A DNA stretch of 64,000 nt from Adiantum capillus-veneris (Eukaryota > Streptophyta > Polypodiopsida > Polypodiales > Pteridaceae), in assembly GCA_014529385.2 (NCBI GenBank), contig CM043969.1, forward strand, positions 76,304,676-76,368,675, read 5' to 3'. The translations under genes and the position numbers were made by a program. The notes under the pieces were generated by a model. It made no database searches. It was not told the DNA's origin and was given only the letters and a program-made list of their open reading frames with translations. Below, piece by piece: positions 43,450 to 53,586 of the stretch (positions within the stretch are counted from its first letter, which is position 1; every line of letters begins with the position of its first letter).

Positions 43450-45212
43450 CTCTACAAAAGGCATTATCTAGATCTAAACCCATGGCTCTTAAATCAACAA
43501 AGATATCATCTTTTTGGATTCATCATCTTCCATCATGTTGGTATGAAAGGTTCTAAAATCACATTTAGTATTGTTTCAAAACAGTCCCAAGTACTTGGCA
43601 TTATAACTATGTTTCCCATGATGCCACAATCCATGGTGATTCAGCGCTCGTCAATGTGGTGTGTATGAAAGTGTGGACCCTTGGACCACATAGAGTTAAA
43701 GGAAAGACACTATAGAATAGAAAAAGTATACAGGCATTTACAAACATAAAATCAAGTAAAGATTACAATATGGTTTAGGCGTATGAATACTCTAGCTTTG
43801 GCATGCAATCTCATGGATACTCCCATTCTTTGTCAGTAATTTCCTCTCTGCATGCCTTTGCTTTGGTCATTCTCTCATGGATCCACTCAAGATTAATGAA
43901 ATATGGAAAATTATTCAAGGTGTTGAGGAACCGAGGGTGCCCTCCTGCCTCCATGACCTTTCTTCCATGCTTTCCTCTCTTGCAAATGTGTTACCTTTGC
44001 CATTTTCCATAAGTCCACTACCTCGGTCATAACCTTTGCATTGAGGATGCAAAAGTTATTGACCACTTGGTGTAGATCCATGTCCATGGAAATTAATTCT
44101 CCCTTTCCACTTGGCAAGTGTGAAGTCATCCTTGCATCCTCCTCATATAATCACATGCAAGGCATAAAGGAATCAATAGAAGCCAAACACTCTGAGATAT
44201 CTACAAATGCCACTTGCATGATCCATCATTTGCCATGCATGCCTCTGGTTGGGCCCATAGTAGTCGCATAAAATTTGTGAGAGTTTTTAAAAATCTCTCA
44301 ATAAAAAACATCCATCGTGCATGCACTACTCCACATATAGCTATCTCCTCAACCACATGAACCGAGAGGTGGATTTGAATAACAAGAATGGATTGAGGAA
44401 ATGCATCCTTAATAGCATACACCATTTCCATGGCAAGCATTTGAGTAGAAGGGATGGCATCTATTTCTATTTCTTTGGAGCTTACAAATCTACAAGATAA
44501 CACACAAGAGTACACTAAGTGCATGTTGAGGATTTAGTGTATATAGAATAATTTAGTGGAATAGAGAAATGATGTATCTTACTAACTTGTCGTGTTTGTA
44601 AATAGCTTCCCTCACTTCCTTGTCCCCACACCACATATATTCATTCATAGGAAAAACGAACTATAATTTCAAAAGATTAAGAGAAGATATTGTTTTAGTC
44701 ATACACAAAATTCAAGATATAATGAGGGAAAACATAAACATTGAAGAATTGCCTATAACATCTTGTGCCAATTGTGAGATTTTAGCCTATACAATTGAAC
44801 GCTTCCACCTTTATTTGCCTTTGTGAAAGCTCTCTTTAGTGATCTCATGTATCTTGTTGTTGTGTGAATAGAGACAGTGGGACCCTTCACTCGATCAAGC
44901 ATCTTTGGTTAGAATCCATGGGGCTTTAGGAAGGTTGTGTCCTTGATGTTGGCCTTGGCTGATACGCTGAGATGTTTCAAGGCCTTCAAATCCTCTCTCA
45001 TCCCCAATGAGTCCTTTTTTCCCGTAATGTGGGCTCAAAGGGTGTGATAAATATTCTTTAATATGTGGGGATCCAAGAAGTGTTGGAATGTTGAAATCCT
45101 TCCAATATGGAAGCCTTAAAAATACGGAGTACCTTGACATACATTTTGGTGGAGTAGATGGGAGTGGATCACTGCTGTAGTGCTCTTCCCAAATGCTTGT
45201 CCAATCTAACAT
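43450..45212 (-). pseudogene. Second CACTA TNP2/DUF4218 remnant, opposite strand
   Basis: On the minus strand a frame at 45212-44895 holds SVFLRLPYWKDFNIPTLL, GKKGLIGDE and SQRISQGQHQGHNLPKAPWIL, the end of the TNP2 transposase domain. After a gap, 44524-44201 gives the DUF4218 core (AFPQSILVIQIHLSVHVVEE, then HARWMFFIERFLKTL). Downstream, 44129-43800 continues in broken frames (LHQVVNNFCIL, RRAPSVPQHLE, then EWIHERMTKAKACREEIT). KGPHFHTHHIDER near 43680 marks the lead into DUF4216. Stops and shifts are frequent. No terminal repeats were found. It differs from the 38-kb copy enough to be a separate old insertion. Confidence 0.75.
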
Positions 45213-45540
45213 TGTGCACTTTAGAGGGGTCTTTCCTTTTTTTATAGCCTTGTATTTACTATGACTTTGAGACAGGAAATGATGGTTGTTTGGATAAGTT
45301 ACCTTGTGCTAGGGTTAGCCCTGCAGCCTTGGATTCTTTTTTGAATGTTTATAAAATCAAAACATGATAATATTGGCGGCAATAATGACAATAGTAGGCG
45401 CGATAATATCTACGCTAATAGGAGCGGTAATAACTGGCAGTCTTAAAAAGAAACAGAGCAAGATATGCCACTTTTTTTTGGAGCATACCTTGCAAGATCT
45501 TTCTCTCATCCGACCATCGCACTTGCACCACAAACAATCT
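45213..45540. other. Non-coding stretch
   Basis: No gene. AATAATGACAATAGTAGGCG...TAATAGGAGCGGTAATAAC contains short recurring TAATA/GGCG pieces. Confidence 0.4.
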
Positions 45541-45745
45541 TTGGTGGAGAGCTCTACACTCAATGAATGTTGGAGCTCCATCACCTCAGCGACGGAGCTC
45601 TACACTCCGCAATCATTGGAGCTCCATCACTCGGCGATCTTTGGTGGAGAGCTCTACACTCAATGAATGTTGGGCTCCATCACCTCGGCAATGGAGCTCT
45701 ACACTCGGCAATCATTGGAGCTCCATCACTCAACGATCTTTGGTG
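45541..45745. repeat. Tandem repeat, 100-bp unit x 2
   Basis: TTGGTGGAGAGCTCTACACT starts at 45541 and 45641, with a truncated third start at 45740. Each unit also contains internal copies of GGAGCTCTACACTC and GGAGCTCCATCAC. Confidence 0.9.
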
Positions 45746-46022
45746 GATCAAAAGAGGGCTCTACACAAAAGGACCACAAGGAAGCTCAATAACAAGAGGG
45801 AAGCAAGAGGTAAGATTCTTCACAACACTCCTCCCCCTCCCCCCCGGTTAAAGTTAGTGACATCTCAAGTGAATAGCCCAATGTGATCCCAATTTTTATT
45901 TTGGCTTTAAGTATCTATTTTAATTATGTCTGGGTAGGACAATTTACTGAGGTGGTATTTAAACAATCCATTGCCTCCATTGTATTAATCATCGATTCAT
46001 TTGCCAAGGTTGGTTGGTTCAA

Positions 46023-46024
<2 letters not shown>

Positions 46025-46109
<85 letters not shown>
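46025..46109. repeat. (TC)n microsatellite, about 85 bp
   Basis: About 42 TC units ending 38 bp upstream of a primer-binding-site-like motif. The small retrotransposon LTR at 1973-2276 has the same order, TC tract then LTR end then primer-binding site. Confidence 0.97.
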
Positions 46110-46111
<2 letters not shown>

Positions 46112-46147
46112 CTTGGCATGGACACTTAGACATCCTCGACTAGAACA

Positions 46148-46160
46148 TGGTATTAGAGCC
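46148..46160 (+). promoter_or_regulatory. Primer-binding-site-like motif
   Basis: TGGTATTAGAGCC, one change from the Met-tRNA motif TGGTATCAGAGCC, follows ...AGAACA, a possible LTR end at 46147. The start of the putative LTR could not be found. Confidence 0.5.
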
Positions 46161-46988
46161 TTGGTGGAGCAAGGTAGCTTGTTGAGAAGAAGCGAAGAGA
46201 ATACGTGAAGATCCCTTCCCCTTGTTGGTGGCCCCACCCAAACCTCTCACTACAATCATTGTGTCAAAACATCGGCTATCCGACATTGTTGGCATTTTTT
46301 TGCGTCTTTGCCTTCCCCTCTTGGCGTTCTCTCATACTTCCCTTGCAGCGTTTTGAAACACAAAAGGAGTTGGCATCATCATCCCCTAGTATTGAATACT
46401 ACGCGCGCCTATGGCTTGCCTCTAATGTCAACTCTTAAAATGCTAAGTGATGAACCTCTTAACGTTGCTATCCTCCACTGCCCCTCAGCATTGCATTTTA
46501 GAATGCCTGTTGCTTTTGGTACGTGGCGTGATGACTACTGTAGTGAACCCTATCTCCCCTTGTGATAGCATGTTTAAACGTTGTCACCTGCTTGGGCAAT
46601 GATTCCCTCCCCATGCGTGCATTTCAAAATGTAGCCCTTGATGGTGATAGTTCTCTTTGCACACCCCCCCCCACCCTTTCTCTTGTACCAGAGTGTTTAA
46701 AACACTGATAGCTGATGCATGTGGGGTGCCTACGACATTGTAGCAGACCACCCATTGACACTGTCTTGGAAATTTGTGATTGAGGACTTTAAAGTCCGCT
46801 TTGTAGATTTTTTGGAGAGCTTTGAGGAGCGGCTTGGAAGGAGAGGATTTCAAAGCTCAACATTTTTGGAGAGTTTATGGAGTGGCTTGGGAATCTTTGA
46901 GGCCCCTTTTGAAGTACGCAAAGGAGGTAACTTTCTAGATTTTGCAACTTCAAATGGCCCTCCTTGCTCAAGCGCAACAACATTAATG

Positions 46989-47400
46989 ACCAATACAAAC
47001 TATCAACTATGGAAAGCGAAATGACTAGTACCCAGTTAGCGGCCTATGCGCATGGATGAAGTTCTCAAGGAAGCCGTCAATTTATTTGGCTTAAGATTGT
47101 GAAGCCAAAAGCAAATGCACAAAGTTTACTAGAGGATAAAAGCAAACAAAAGCTTAACAATGGCAATAGTGTTTAGTTAGTGGCCTCGATACCCACAAGG
47201 TCCAAGTGCCGTTGTTATAAATGCAAGAAGACACATGGTTTGGCTTAGGAATGCAATGCCAAAAGCAAAAGCAAGAAATCACAAAAAGCAAAAGACAAAG
47301 GCAAGCTTGACATGGATAAAAATGATAAAGAATTGACAGAGAAGATTGACATGGCACACGTGGTGGTGACCACAATGGCCACGATGCTAGATTTCTAGTC
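46989..47400 (+). pseudogene. Decayed copia-like gag with zinc-knuckle remnant
   Basis: TNTNYQLWKAK (about 46989) resembles the start of copia Gag. Further on, 47213-47254 encodes CYKCKKTHGLA-stop-EC, which has the length and Cys spacing of a retroviral-type zinc knuckle but with the His displaced by one and a stop inside. A lysine-rich stretch follows. Stops and shifts are many. It lies about 840 bp downstream of the primer-binding-site-like motif at 46148 and may belong to the same old element, into which copia copy A may have inserted. Confidence 0.45.
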
Positions 47401-48038
47401 ATGAGGCCATTTCCACCACTAGCTTTAGCTAAGGAGAGGCTTGTGAGTGGCAAAGAGGGGCAGGCAAATCTCCCTAAAAATAATTTGGACCCTTGTGTTG
47501 TAGTTCAAATTAACGAGGTCTGTACCCATGGGTTGGAGTTCAAGGCACATGCATCTGGCAGAGAACCAATTAGACGTATCTAAAGTAGTATGGATGAGTG
47601 CACCAATCCATTGTTGTTGGCCAGATTATGGACAAGATGTGTTTTTTAAAGTTCATTATCTAGGAGTATTTGGACGTGATGTATTCATGGTCCACGAATG
47701 GGGATTCTTGGACGTAGTGTGGTCTTTAATTTTCTAAAATGCAACTAGTGTTGGCATTATTCTTAGGTGACATGTTGATACTAGAAAATCTGAGGTGTAT
47801 CTAGCATGACAACTATTTTACTGGGGGAGTTCATGGTAGCTTCTTCATCGACTTGAGCTCACCATTTATGTCCACTATGAGCTACAGAGAGAAAAATGTT
47901 AGCCACATTGCTAACATCAGAGCCTACATACAACCCATGATGTAATTTTCAATCTTTTTTGAGCAATCTAGACGTTTTCAACCTAAAGTCTTCGTAATTT
48001 ATTGATTATCGGATTAAAAATGTAAACAACTTTGTGAT
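47401..48038. other. Non-coding stretch before copia copy A
   Basis: Short frames only. It could be further decayed retroelement interior, but no motif is recognisable. Confidence 0.4.
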
Positions 48039-48043
48039 TATGA

Positions 48044-48235
48044 TGAAGGAGTACGAGCGGAAGTGCGACGCGAGAGATAGTGCGAGAAGAAGAGCACGAC
48101 GATATGGTGAACTCGCTCTACTGTAATGTGTAGAGCATAGTGAGTTCTTATTAGGTTTTTACAAAAGAATATTTGTACATACCTGTCGGCCTGCCCACTT
48201 ACCTGGGCGACCACATTGGGCTTTATACCCCAACA
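48044..48235 (-). repeat. 3' LTR of copia copy A
   Basis: 192 bp. On the minus strand it starts TGTTGGGGTATAAAGCCC and ends ACTCCTTCA. It differs from the 5' LTR at five sites. Confidence 0.97.
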
Positions 48236-48247
48236 ACCTCCCACTTA
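48236..48247 (-). promoter_or_regulatory. Polypurine tract of copia copy A
   Basis: Minus-strand TTAAGTGGGAGG lies directly upstream of the 3' LTR. The same sequence precedes the 3' LTR of copy B. Confidence 0.8.
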
Positions 48248-48324
48248 AAGTCCAATGTGGTACTTTAAGTGTGAGAGAAGCTACTATACAAGCTAATATA
48301 CAAGAGATGTAGAGAAGTGATGTA

Positions 48325-48999
48325 CTACCCTACACCTAACTGCTTGCGAAAATGCGCAAAGCTCTCTGAGGGAAGTCCTTTTGTAAGTAGATCAGCAAGA
48401 TTTTCTGTGGTGTGAACTTTGACAAGCTGAAGTTGCTTATCCTCGAGCATTTCCCTGATGAAATGATACTTCACATCCACATGCTTTGTCTTTGAGTGAT
48501 AAACTGGATTGCGAGCCAATTGTATAGCACTTTGACTATCACAATATAACACAGGCATCTCTTCTTTGATTCCCAAATCTGTTACTAGTCGATTAAGCCA
48601 AATTGATTCTTTGCATGCCTCTGATGCTGCAACATATTCAGCCTCTGTAGTAGACTGAGTAACACAATCTTGTAATCTAGAACACCATGATACTGCTCCA
48701 CCAGCCAATGTAAAGACATACCCTGACGTAGACCTTCGGTTGTCTAAGTCACCTGCATAATCTGAGTCTGTAAAACCCTTTACACTTAGCTCCTGACTCC
48801 CATAGCATATACGCATACTCTTTGTAGCTTTCAGATATCTCAATATTCCTTTCACTGCCTCCCAATGTTTCTTGCCTGGGTTTGACATGTATCGACTTAC
48901 TACTCCCACTGCAAATGCAATGTCTGGGCGAGTAGCAATCATTGCATACATCAAACTACCCACTGCAGATGCATATGGAATCTTATCCATTTCAGCCTG
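48325..48999 (-). pseudogene. Copia RNase H domain, copy A
   Basis: Ribonuclease H removes the RNA strand during reverse transcription. Counting from Met at 48990, the acidic active-site residues are Asp75 (GFTDSDYAGD), Glu116 (STTEAEY), Asp151 (YCDSQSAI) and Asp172 (KHVDVKYHF), all present. The strings PYASAVGSLMYAM and STSGYVFTLAGGA are typical of the copia RT-RNaseH junction. The Met is only the first after an in-frame TAA (49000-49002). Four codons (Q A E M) continue the same frame, so this is the end of the polyprotein rather than a separate gene. It ends with TAG at 48325. Without read-through the domain is not made. Confidence 0.9.
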
Positions 49000-50841
49000 T
49001 TATTCCTCAGACACAGGACAATCTTGTTTGCTAAGTTTCACATATGGTGGCAATGGAACACTCAATGCCTTTCCCTTCTCCATATTGAAACGTTGCAAAA
49101 CCTTGTCAATATATTCTGTTTGAGATAACCAAATCAACTTCTTTGATGTGTCTCTCTCAATGCGCATACCAAGTATATGACTTGCCTCACCCATGTCTTT
49201 CATGTCAAACGATTTTGCCATCTTTGACTTCAAAGCTGAAATTTCTTCCAAGTGCTTGCCAGCAATCAACATGTCATCCACATACAAAATAAGGATCAGC
49301 CAACTGCCATCCTTAGCCTTCTTTGTATATAGACAGTGATCGAACTCACTACGTTTGTAGCCTTGAGAAAGCATAAACTTGTGGAATTTATGGTACCATG
49401 CCCTCGGTGATTGTTTTAAGCCATAAAGACTCTTTAACAACTGGCATACCCAATCTTCCTTGCCTTTCTCAACAAACCCTTCTGGCTGCTGCATGTAAAT
49501 TTCCACATCTAAATCACCATGCAAGAACGCTGTCTTGACATCCATTTGGTGCAACACCAAATCTAATATGGCAACCAATGCAAGAAAGCATCTCAATGTA
49601 GTCATCTTGACCACCGGAGAGAAGACTTCATCAAAGTCAATGCCTTGTTCTTGCTTAAAGCCCTTGGCAACAAGCCTTGCTTTGTACTTTGGCTGACTAT
49701 CATGAGGGGTGATCTTACACCTATAAACCCATTTACAGGGTAGAGCCTTTTTGCCCCGTGGTAATTTAACTAGCTTCCATGTCTGGTTTTTATGCAGAGC
49801 TGTCATCTCTGACTGCATGGCCAATTGCCAATTCCCGGAGTCCTTCATTTGCACTGCTTCCTTGTAACATGAAGGCTCATTGCAATCAGTCAACATGACA
49901 TAATTCATAGATGGAACAAACCTATCAGGAGGTCGCGTGACACGTCCAGATCTACGCACAATAGTTGGCTCAGGCTTAGCCACAACCTGTGGTTCCACTC
50001 TATCCTGTCCTTGCTCATCTTGAGCCCTGACAATTTGTCTTGCACGTGCAGGTCCATCTTCTTGGAAGACAACTCTTCTAATCTCCTCAACCCTCTCTGG
50101 TTTAGAATGATATTTGGATTCATTAAAGTGAACATCATTGCTGCGGAAAACCTTTCTGGATTCGGGATCCCAAAGTCTGTACCCCATCTCACCAGAATTA
50201 CCATAGCCTAGAAAGATGCACTTTCTACTCTTTGGCTCAAGTTTGTTCCTAAATTCCTTTGGAACGTGAGTATATGCCTCACAGCCAAAGACTCTGAGAT
50301 GCTTGTATGAGGGAATTTTGCCTGACCATACCATCTTTGGCACTGAATCCTTCTGCAAAACCTTGCTAGGAGATCTATTTTCAAGATGAACAGCTGTTGA
50401 TACAGCTTCAGCCCAAAACCCATTTGGCAGTTGTGCATTAGACAACGTACTTCTGACCTTCTCTTGTATGGTCCTATTCATCCTCTCAGCAACGCCATTT
50501 TGAGGAGGATTGTAAGGAGCAGTAAGTTCACGTTTTATACCTTTTGACTCACAAAAGTCCTGAAAGGCCTTTAAAACATACTCTCCACCATTGTCAGTGC
50601 GTAAGCATTTAAGCTTCTTGCCACTCTGATTCTCCACAAGTGTCACAAACGTTTTGAAAACACTAAACGCTTCATCCTTGTGCTTGAGAAAGTAAACCCA
50701 TACTTTCCTCGAGTAATCATCTATAAATGTCATAAAGTAAGAAGCTCCCCCTAGAGATAGGTTAGGCATAGGTCCACACAAATCACTATGAACAAGTGCC
50801 AACTTTGTATCTCTTCTACTGCTTCTATGCTTATGTGGCTG
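49000..50841 (-). pseudogene. Copia integrase and reverse transcriptase, copy A
   Basis: Middle of the polyprotein, open from after the TAG at 50842-50844 to the TAA at 49000-49002. Numbering from Met at 50802: integrase core Asp7, Asp70 (RTDNGGEY) and Glu106 (GVAERMNR) with the expected DX62DX35E spacing. A linker with the GKIPSYKHLRVFGC and FLGYGNSGEMGYRLWD blocks follows. RT runs from about residue 341 (TWKLVKLPRGKKALPCKWVY) with catalytic Asp421 (QMDVKTAFLHGD) and YVDD at 507-510. All key residues are intact. The start Met is internal and not a natural start, since coding similarity to copy B continues upstream through 50841. Confidence 0.93.
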
Positions 50842-52305
50842 CTATGTTTGCTTACCATACAGACAATGTTCACAGAATTCAAAATTATTAAATGAAAAGC
50901 CAGGCAAATAACCAGAACGAGACAAGATTTCCATTCCCTTCTTGGATATATGTCCTAACCGGCTATGCCACAAAGAAACGTTCGGCTGCTCGGTTACATT
51001 GATTACATTTTTAGAGACATTTGATACATAAATCATGTAAAGTCCTCCAGACTTTACTCCATGTGCTACTGTCATAGAACCCTTGGATATCTTCCACATG
51101 TTCTGTCCAAAAGTGGTGACGTAGCCAGCATCATCAAGTAAACCTGTGCTGATCAAGCTCTTTGTAATTGCGGGAACATGTCTCACATTCTTCAGCGTGA
51201 AAGAAGAGCCATTCTGAAACTTCAATTGAACATCTCCAACACCTAAGATCTCACATGTCTGCCCATTTCCTAGCCGAACATGATCTTTAGTGGTCACATA
51301 AGAGGTAAACCACTCCTTGTTTGGAGACACATGAAGTGATGCCCCTGAGTCTATAATCCAGTCACTCAGTGCATTTCCATCAGATGCTGTAAGAAGAGCC
51401 GAGTCCATTGTATTCTTCAAGAAGTAGATGTCTCCTGACACTAGACTGTCATCCTCTGCAACAGTGTTTGTCACATTTATTTCTTGAATCTTCATTGAGG
51501 ACTTGTTCTTCTCACCATGGTCTTCAGCTTTCTCTTTGCCTTTTTCTGCTTTCCATTCTCTGCAGTCTCTTTTCATGTGACCCTTCTTGCCACAATGGTA
51601 GCATTCTATGTCACTCTTGCCTTTAGCACTGCGGGACTTGCTACGAGACTGATTCCTCTTTCCATCATTGTACTTTTCTTTGGTCCTTCCCTTGACAACT
51701 AAGGCTGTTCCTTTGCCTTTGTCCATTGTCTTTCTATTGGTTTCTTCAGTAAGCAGACTTCCTTCTACACCTGCTATGTGCAAACCATCTGGAGGTGCAG
51801 AATTACTCAAAGGTGTGCGAAAAGTGTCCCAACTTTCCGGCAATGTGATCAACAAGAACATAGCTCTAACAGGTTCATCAAACTTGACACCTTGAGCTAA
51901 CAACTGACTATAGATTGTGTTGAATTCATTCAGATGATTGGACATAGGTGTCCCTTCTTTCATCTTGAAGTCAACAAGCTTCTTAAGCCAGTATACCTGT
52001 GAAGCTGCACTCTGCTTCTCATAAAGATCACTCAGCTTTAACCATGCTTGATAAGCCAACATCTCGTCTGCTACATTGAAGTAAACGCTTTCTGCCAAAG
52101 TCAGCATAATGGTAGAAACTGCCAATTCATCCATTTCGCTCCATTCATCTTCGTCCATATTTTCTGGTTTTATCCCCTTGAGCTTTATAGGTTTTATCTG
52201 CTTCTTTTGTACCAACACGTGCCAAATCTGCTTCTTCCACAATGGGAAATTGGTTCCATCTAGCTTCTTGATATTGTAAAGAGCAGTGTCCTGTGATCCA
52301 GCCAT
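50842..52305 (-). pseudogene. Copia gag, protease and pre-integrase region, copy A
   Basis: 487 codons from ATG 52305, the likely true start, shared with copy B (MAGSQDTALYNIKKLDGTNF). Gag occupies residues 1 to about 200. A zinc knuckle Cys235-X2-Cys238-X4-His243-X4-Cys248 follows a basic, serine-rich stretch. The aspartic protease signature DSGA is at 319-322 in WIIDSGASLHV. The integrase HHCC zinc site is His447, His452, Cys478 and Cys481. The frame ends in a TAG (50842-50844) where copy B has CAG, so integrase and RT are cut off. One codon is also missing just before the stop relative to copy B. Gag and protease themselves look intact. Confidence 0.95.
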
Positions 52306-53375
52306 AGATACGCTTCAGAGTGGTTTACTTTCCTGGGAAAAATTCGGCAGAGTTTCCCCTGTAAACTGACCTCTGAACCAGTATCAACCTGTCAAATGAA
52401 CCAAGAAAGCTTCAGATTCTGCAAAATTTTTGGCAGAGTCTCCTTTGTAAAATGGCTCTGGTGTACTAAAAACAGCTCAAAAAACACTGTCTCTCTGACA
52501 CTGTAAGCTGCGGGTAAACCTGTCCTGCACCTGTACTGTCTTTCACTGTCCTGTCACTGTCCTGTAAGCTTAGACTGCGACAATGCCTCAACGGCAGTAA
52601 AGCAAAGATGCAATCCCAACTGTCTAACTCACAGTCAAACATCCTATCTGCCTATCTAAGGGTGCTCGAGGGATCGCTCCAAGACCTGTATCGCCGAAAG
52701 GATCTCAACATTCGAGAATCCCCCAGCTCAATAAAACCTCACTTGACCCTCAACAAAGGCTGCAGTAAATCTGACAGTACATAGACTTCCCACAAAGTCA
52801 TACATCCACAAATTTCCCACTGTATGCTGTAACCGCTGCGGCGGTTGTTTGCTGCGTGACTCACAGCCAGCAAACCCTCAACAGACATACATCATCTCTG
52901 ACAATACATCCCATGTGGAAGTACCTGCAATGTCAAGATGAAATCAAGAATATCAAGCAGCAAACATAAGCTACCTGGTGAACTAGTGGATGTCGCCTAC
53001 AGTCTGTGTGTAGATGCGCCCGTGTCGTATGTGACACGCCTCCAAGAACTGTGAGCCGTCCTTCAATGTGTAGACAGCCACAAATCAACACTCTGGGAGT
53101 GTCGATATGCTCAGCACCTGCAGTCGTAGGCCAAAAACCCCAAATTTGCAGAGTCGGATCTGCACTTGCCGAGACCACGTAGTCGAAAATGGCCTACGTA
53201 GACCTTTGTCGAAGCCGAACGGTGACCGAGATGATGTCAGAATGAAATTCTGAGCACACCGATCCCTTTGGGCTTTCCCACGAGATTTGGGGCCGTGTCT
53301 TCGCCTGTCGAATTTCACTCCAATCTGAGCTGGTGACTGTAGCCTCCTGCAGTGCTGCCCCGAGCCTCGATCTGA
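52306..53375 (-). other. 5' leader of copia copy A
   Basis: About 1.07 kb between primer-binding site and gag ATG, without coding motifs but well conserved with copy B (63185-64000), presumably holding packaging and dimerisation signals. It contains a diverged internal repeat, GGCAGAGTTTCCCCTGTAAA near 52345 and GGCAGAGTCTCCTTTGTAAA near 52432, and short GTCCTGTCACTGTCCTGT-type repeats near 52545. Confidence 0.75.
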
Positions 53376-53387
53376 GCTCTGATACCA
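53376..53387 (-). promoter_or_regulatory. Primer-binding site of copia copy A
   Basis: Minus-strand TGGTATCAGAGC is a perfect match to the plant initiator Met-tRNA 3' end motif, two bases from the 5' LTR end. Confidence 0.95.
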
Positions 53388-53389
53388 GT

Positions 53390-53581
53390 TGAAGGAGTAC
53401 GAGCGGAAGTGTGACGCGAGAGAGAGTGCGAGAAGAAGAGCACGACGATATGGTGAACTCGCTCTACTGTGATGTGTAGAGCATAGTGAGTTCTTATTAG
53501 GTTTTTACAAAAGAATATTTGTACATACCTGACGGCCCGCCCACTTACCTGGGCGACCACATTGGGCTTTATACCCCAACA
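53390..53581 (-). repeat. 5' LTR of copia copy A
   Basis: 192 bp with TG...CA ends. Minus-strand TATAAA lies only nine bases from the LTR start (53568-53573). It is the only obvious TATA motif and would imply a very short U3, so it is a weak promoter candidate. Confidence 0.97.
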
Positions 53582-53586
53582 TATGA

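Larger units (their letters stand above)
48044..53581 (-). mobile_element. Full-length Ty1/copia retrotransposon, copy A (Tork/Tnt1-like)
   Basis: 5538 bp, bounded by 192-bp LTRs (48044-48235 and 53390-53581) with TG...CA ends and flanked by the exact 5-bp target duplication TATGA (48039-48043 and 53582-53586). The minus strand carries, in order, a Met-tRNA primer-binding site, a leader of about 1.07 kb, gag, protease, integrase, RT, RNase H and a purine tract. Integrase before RT defines Ty1/copia. The overall protein resembles the Tnt1/Tork lineage. The LTRs differ at five positions (97.4% identical), indicating a fairly recent insertion. An internal TAG and a TAA break the polyprotein. Confidence 0.97.

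Noticed and set aside
51408-51895. Plus-strand frames inside copia copy A (and the equivalent 62287-62774 in copy B)
   Set aside because: They are antisense shadows of gag-protease; conservation between copies follows from the minus-strand gene.
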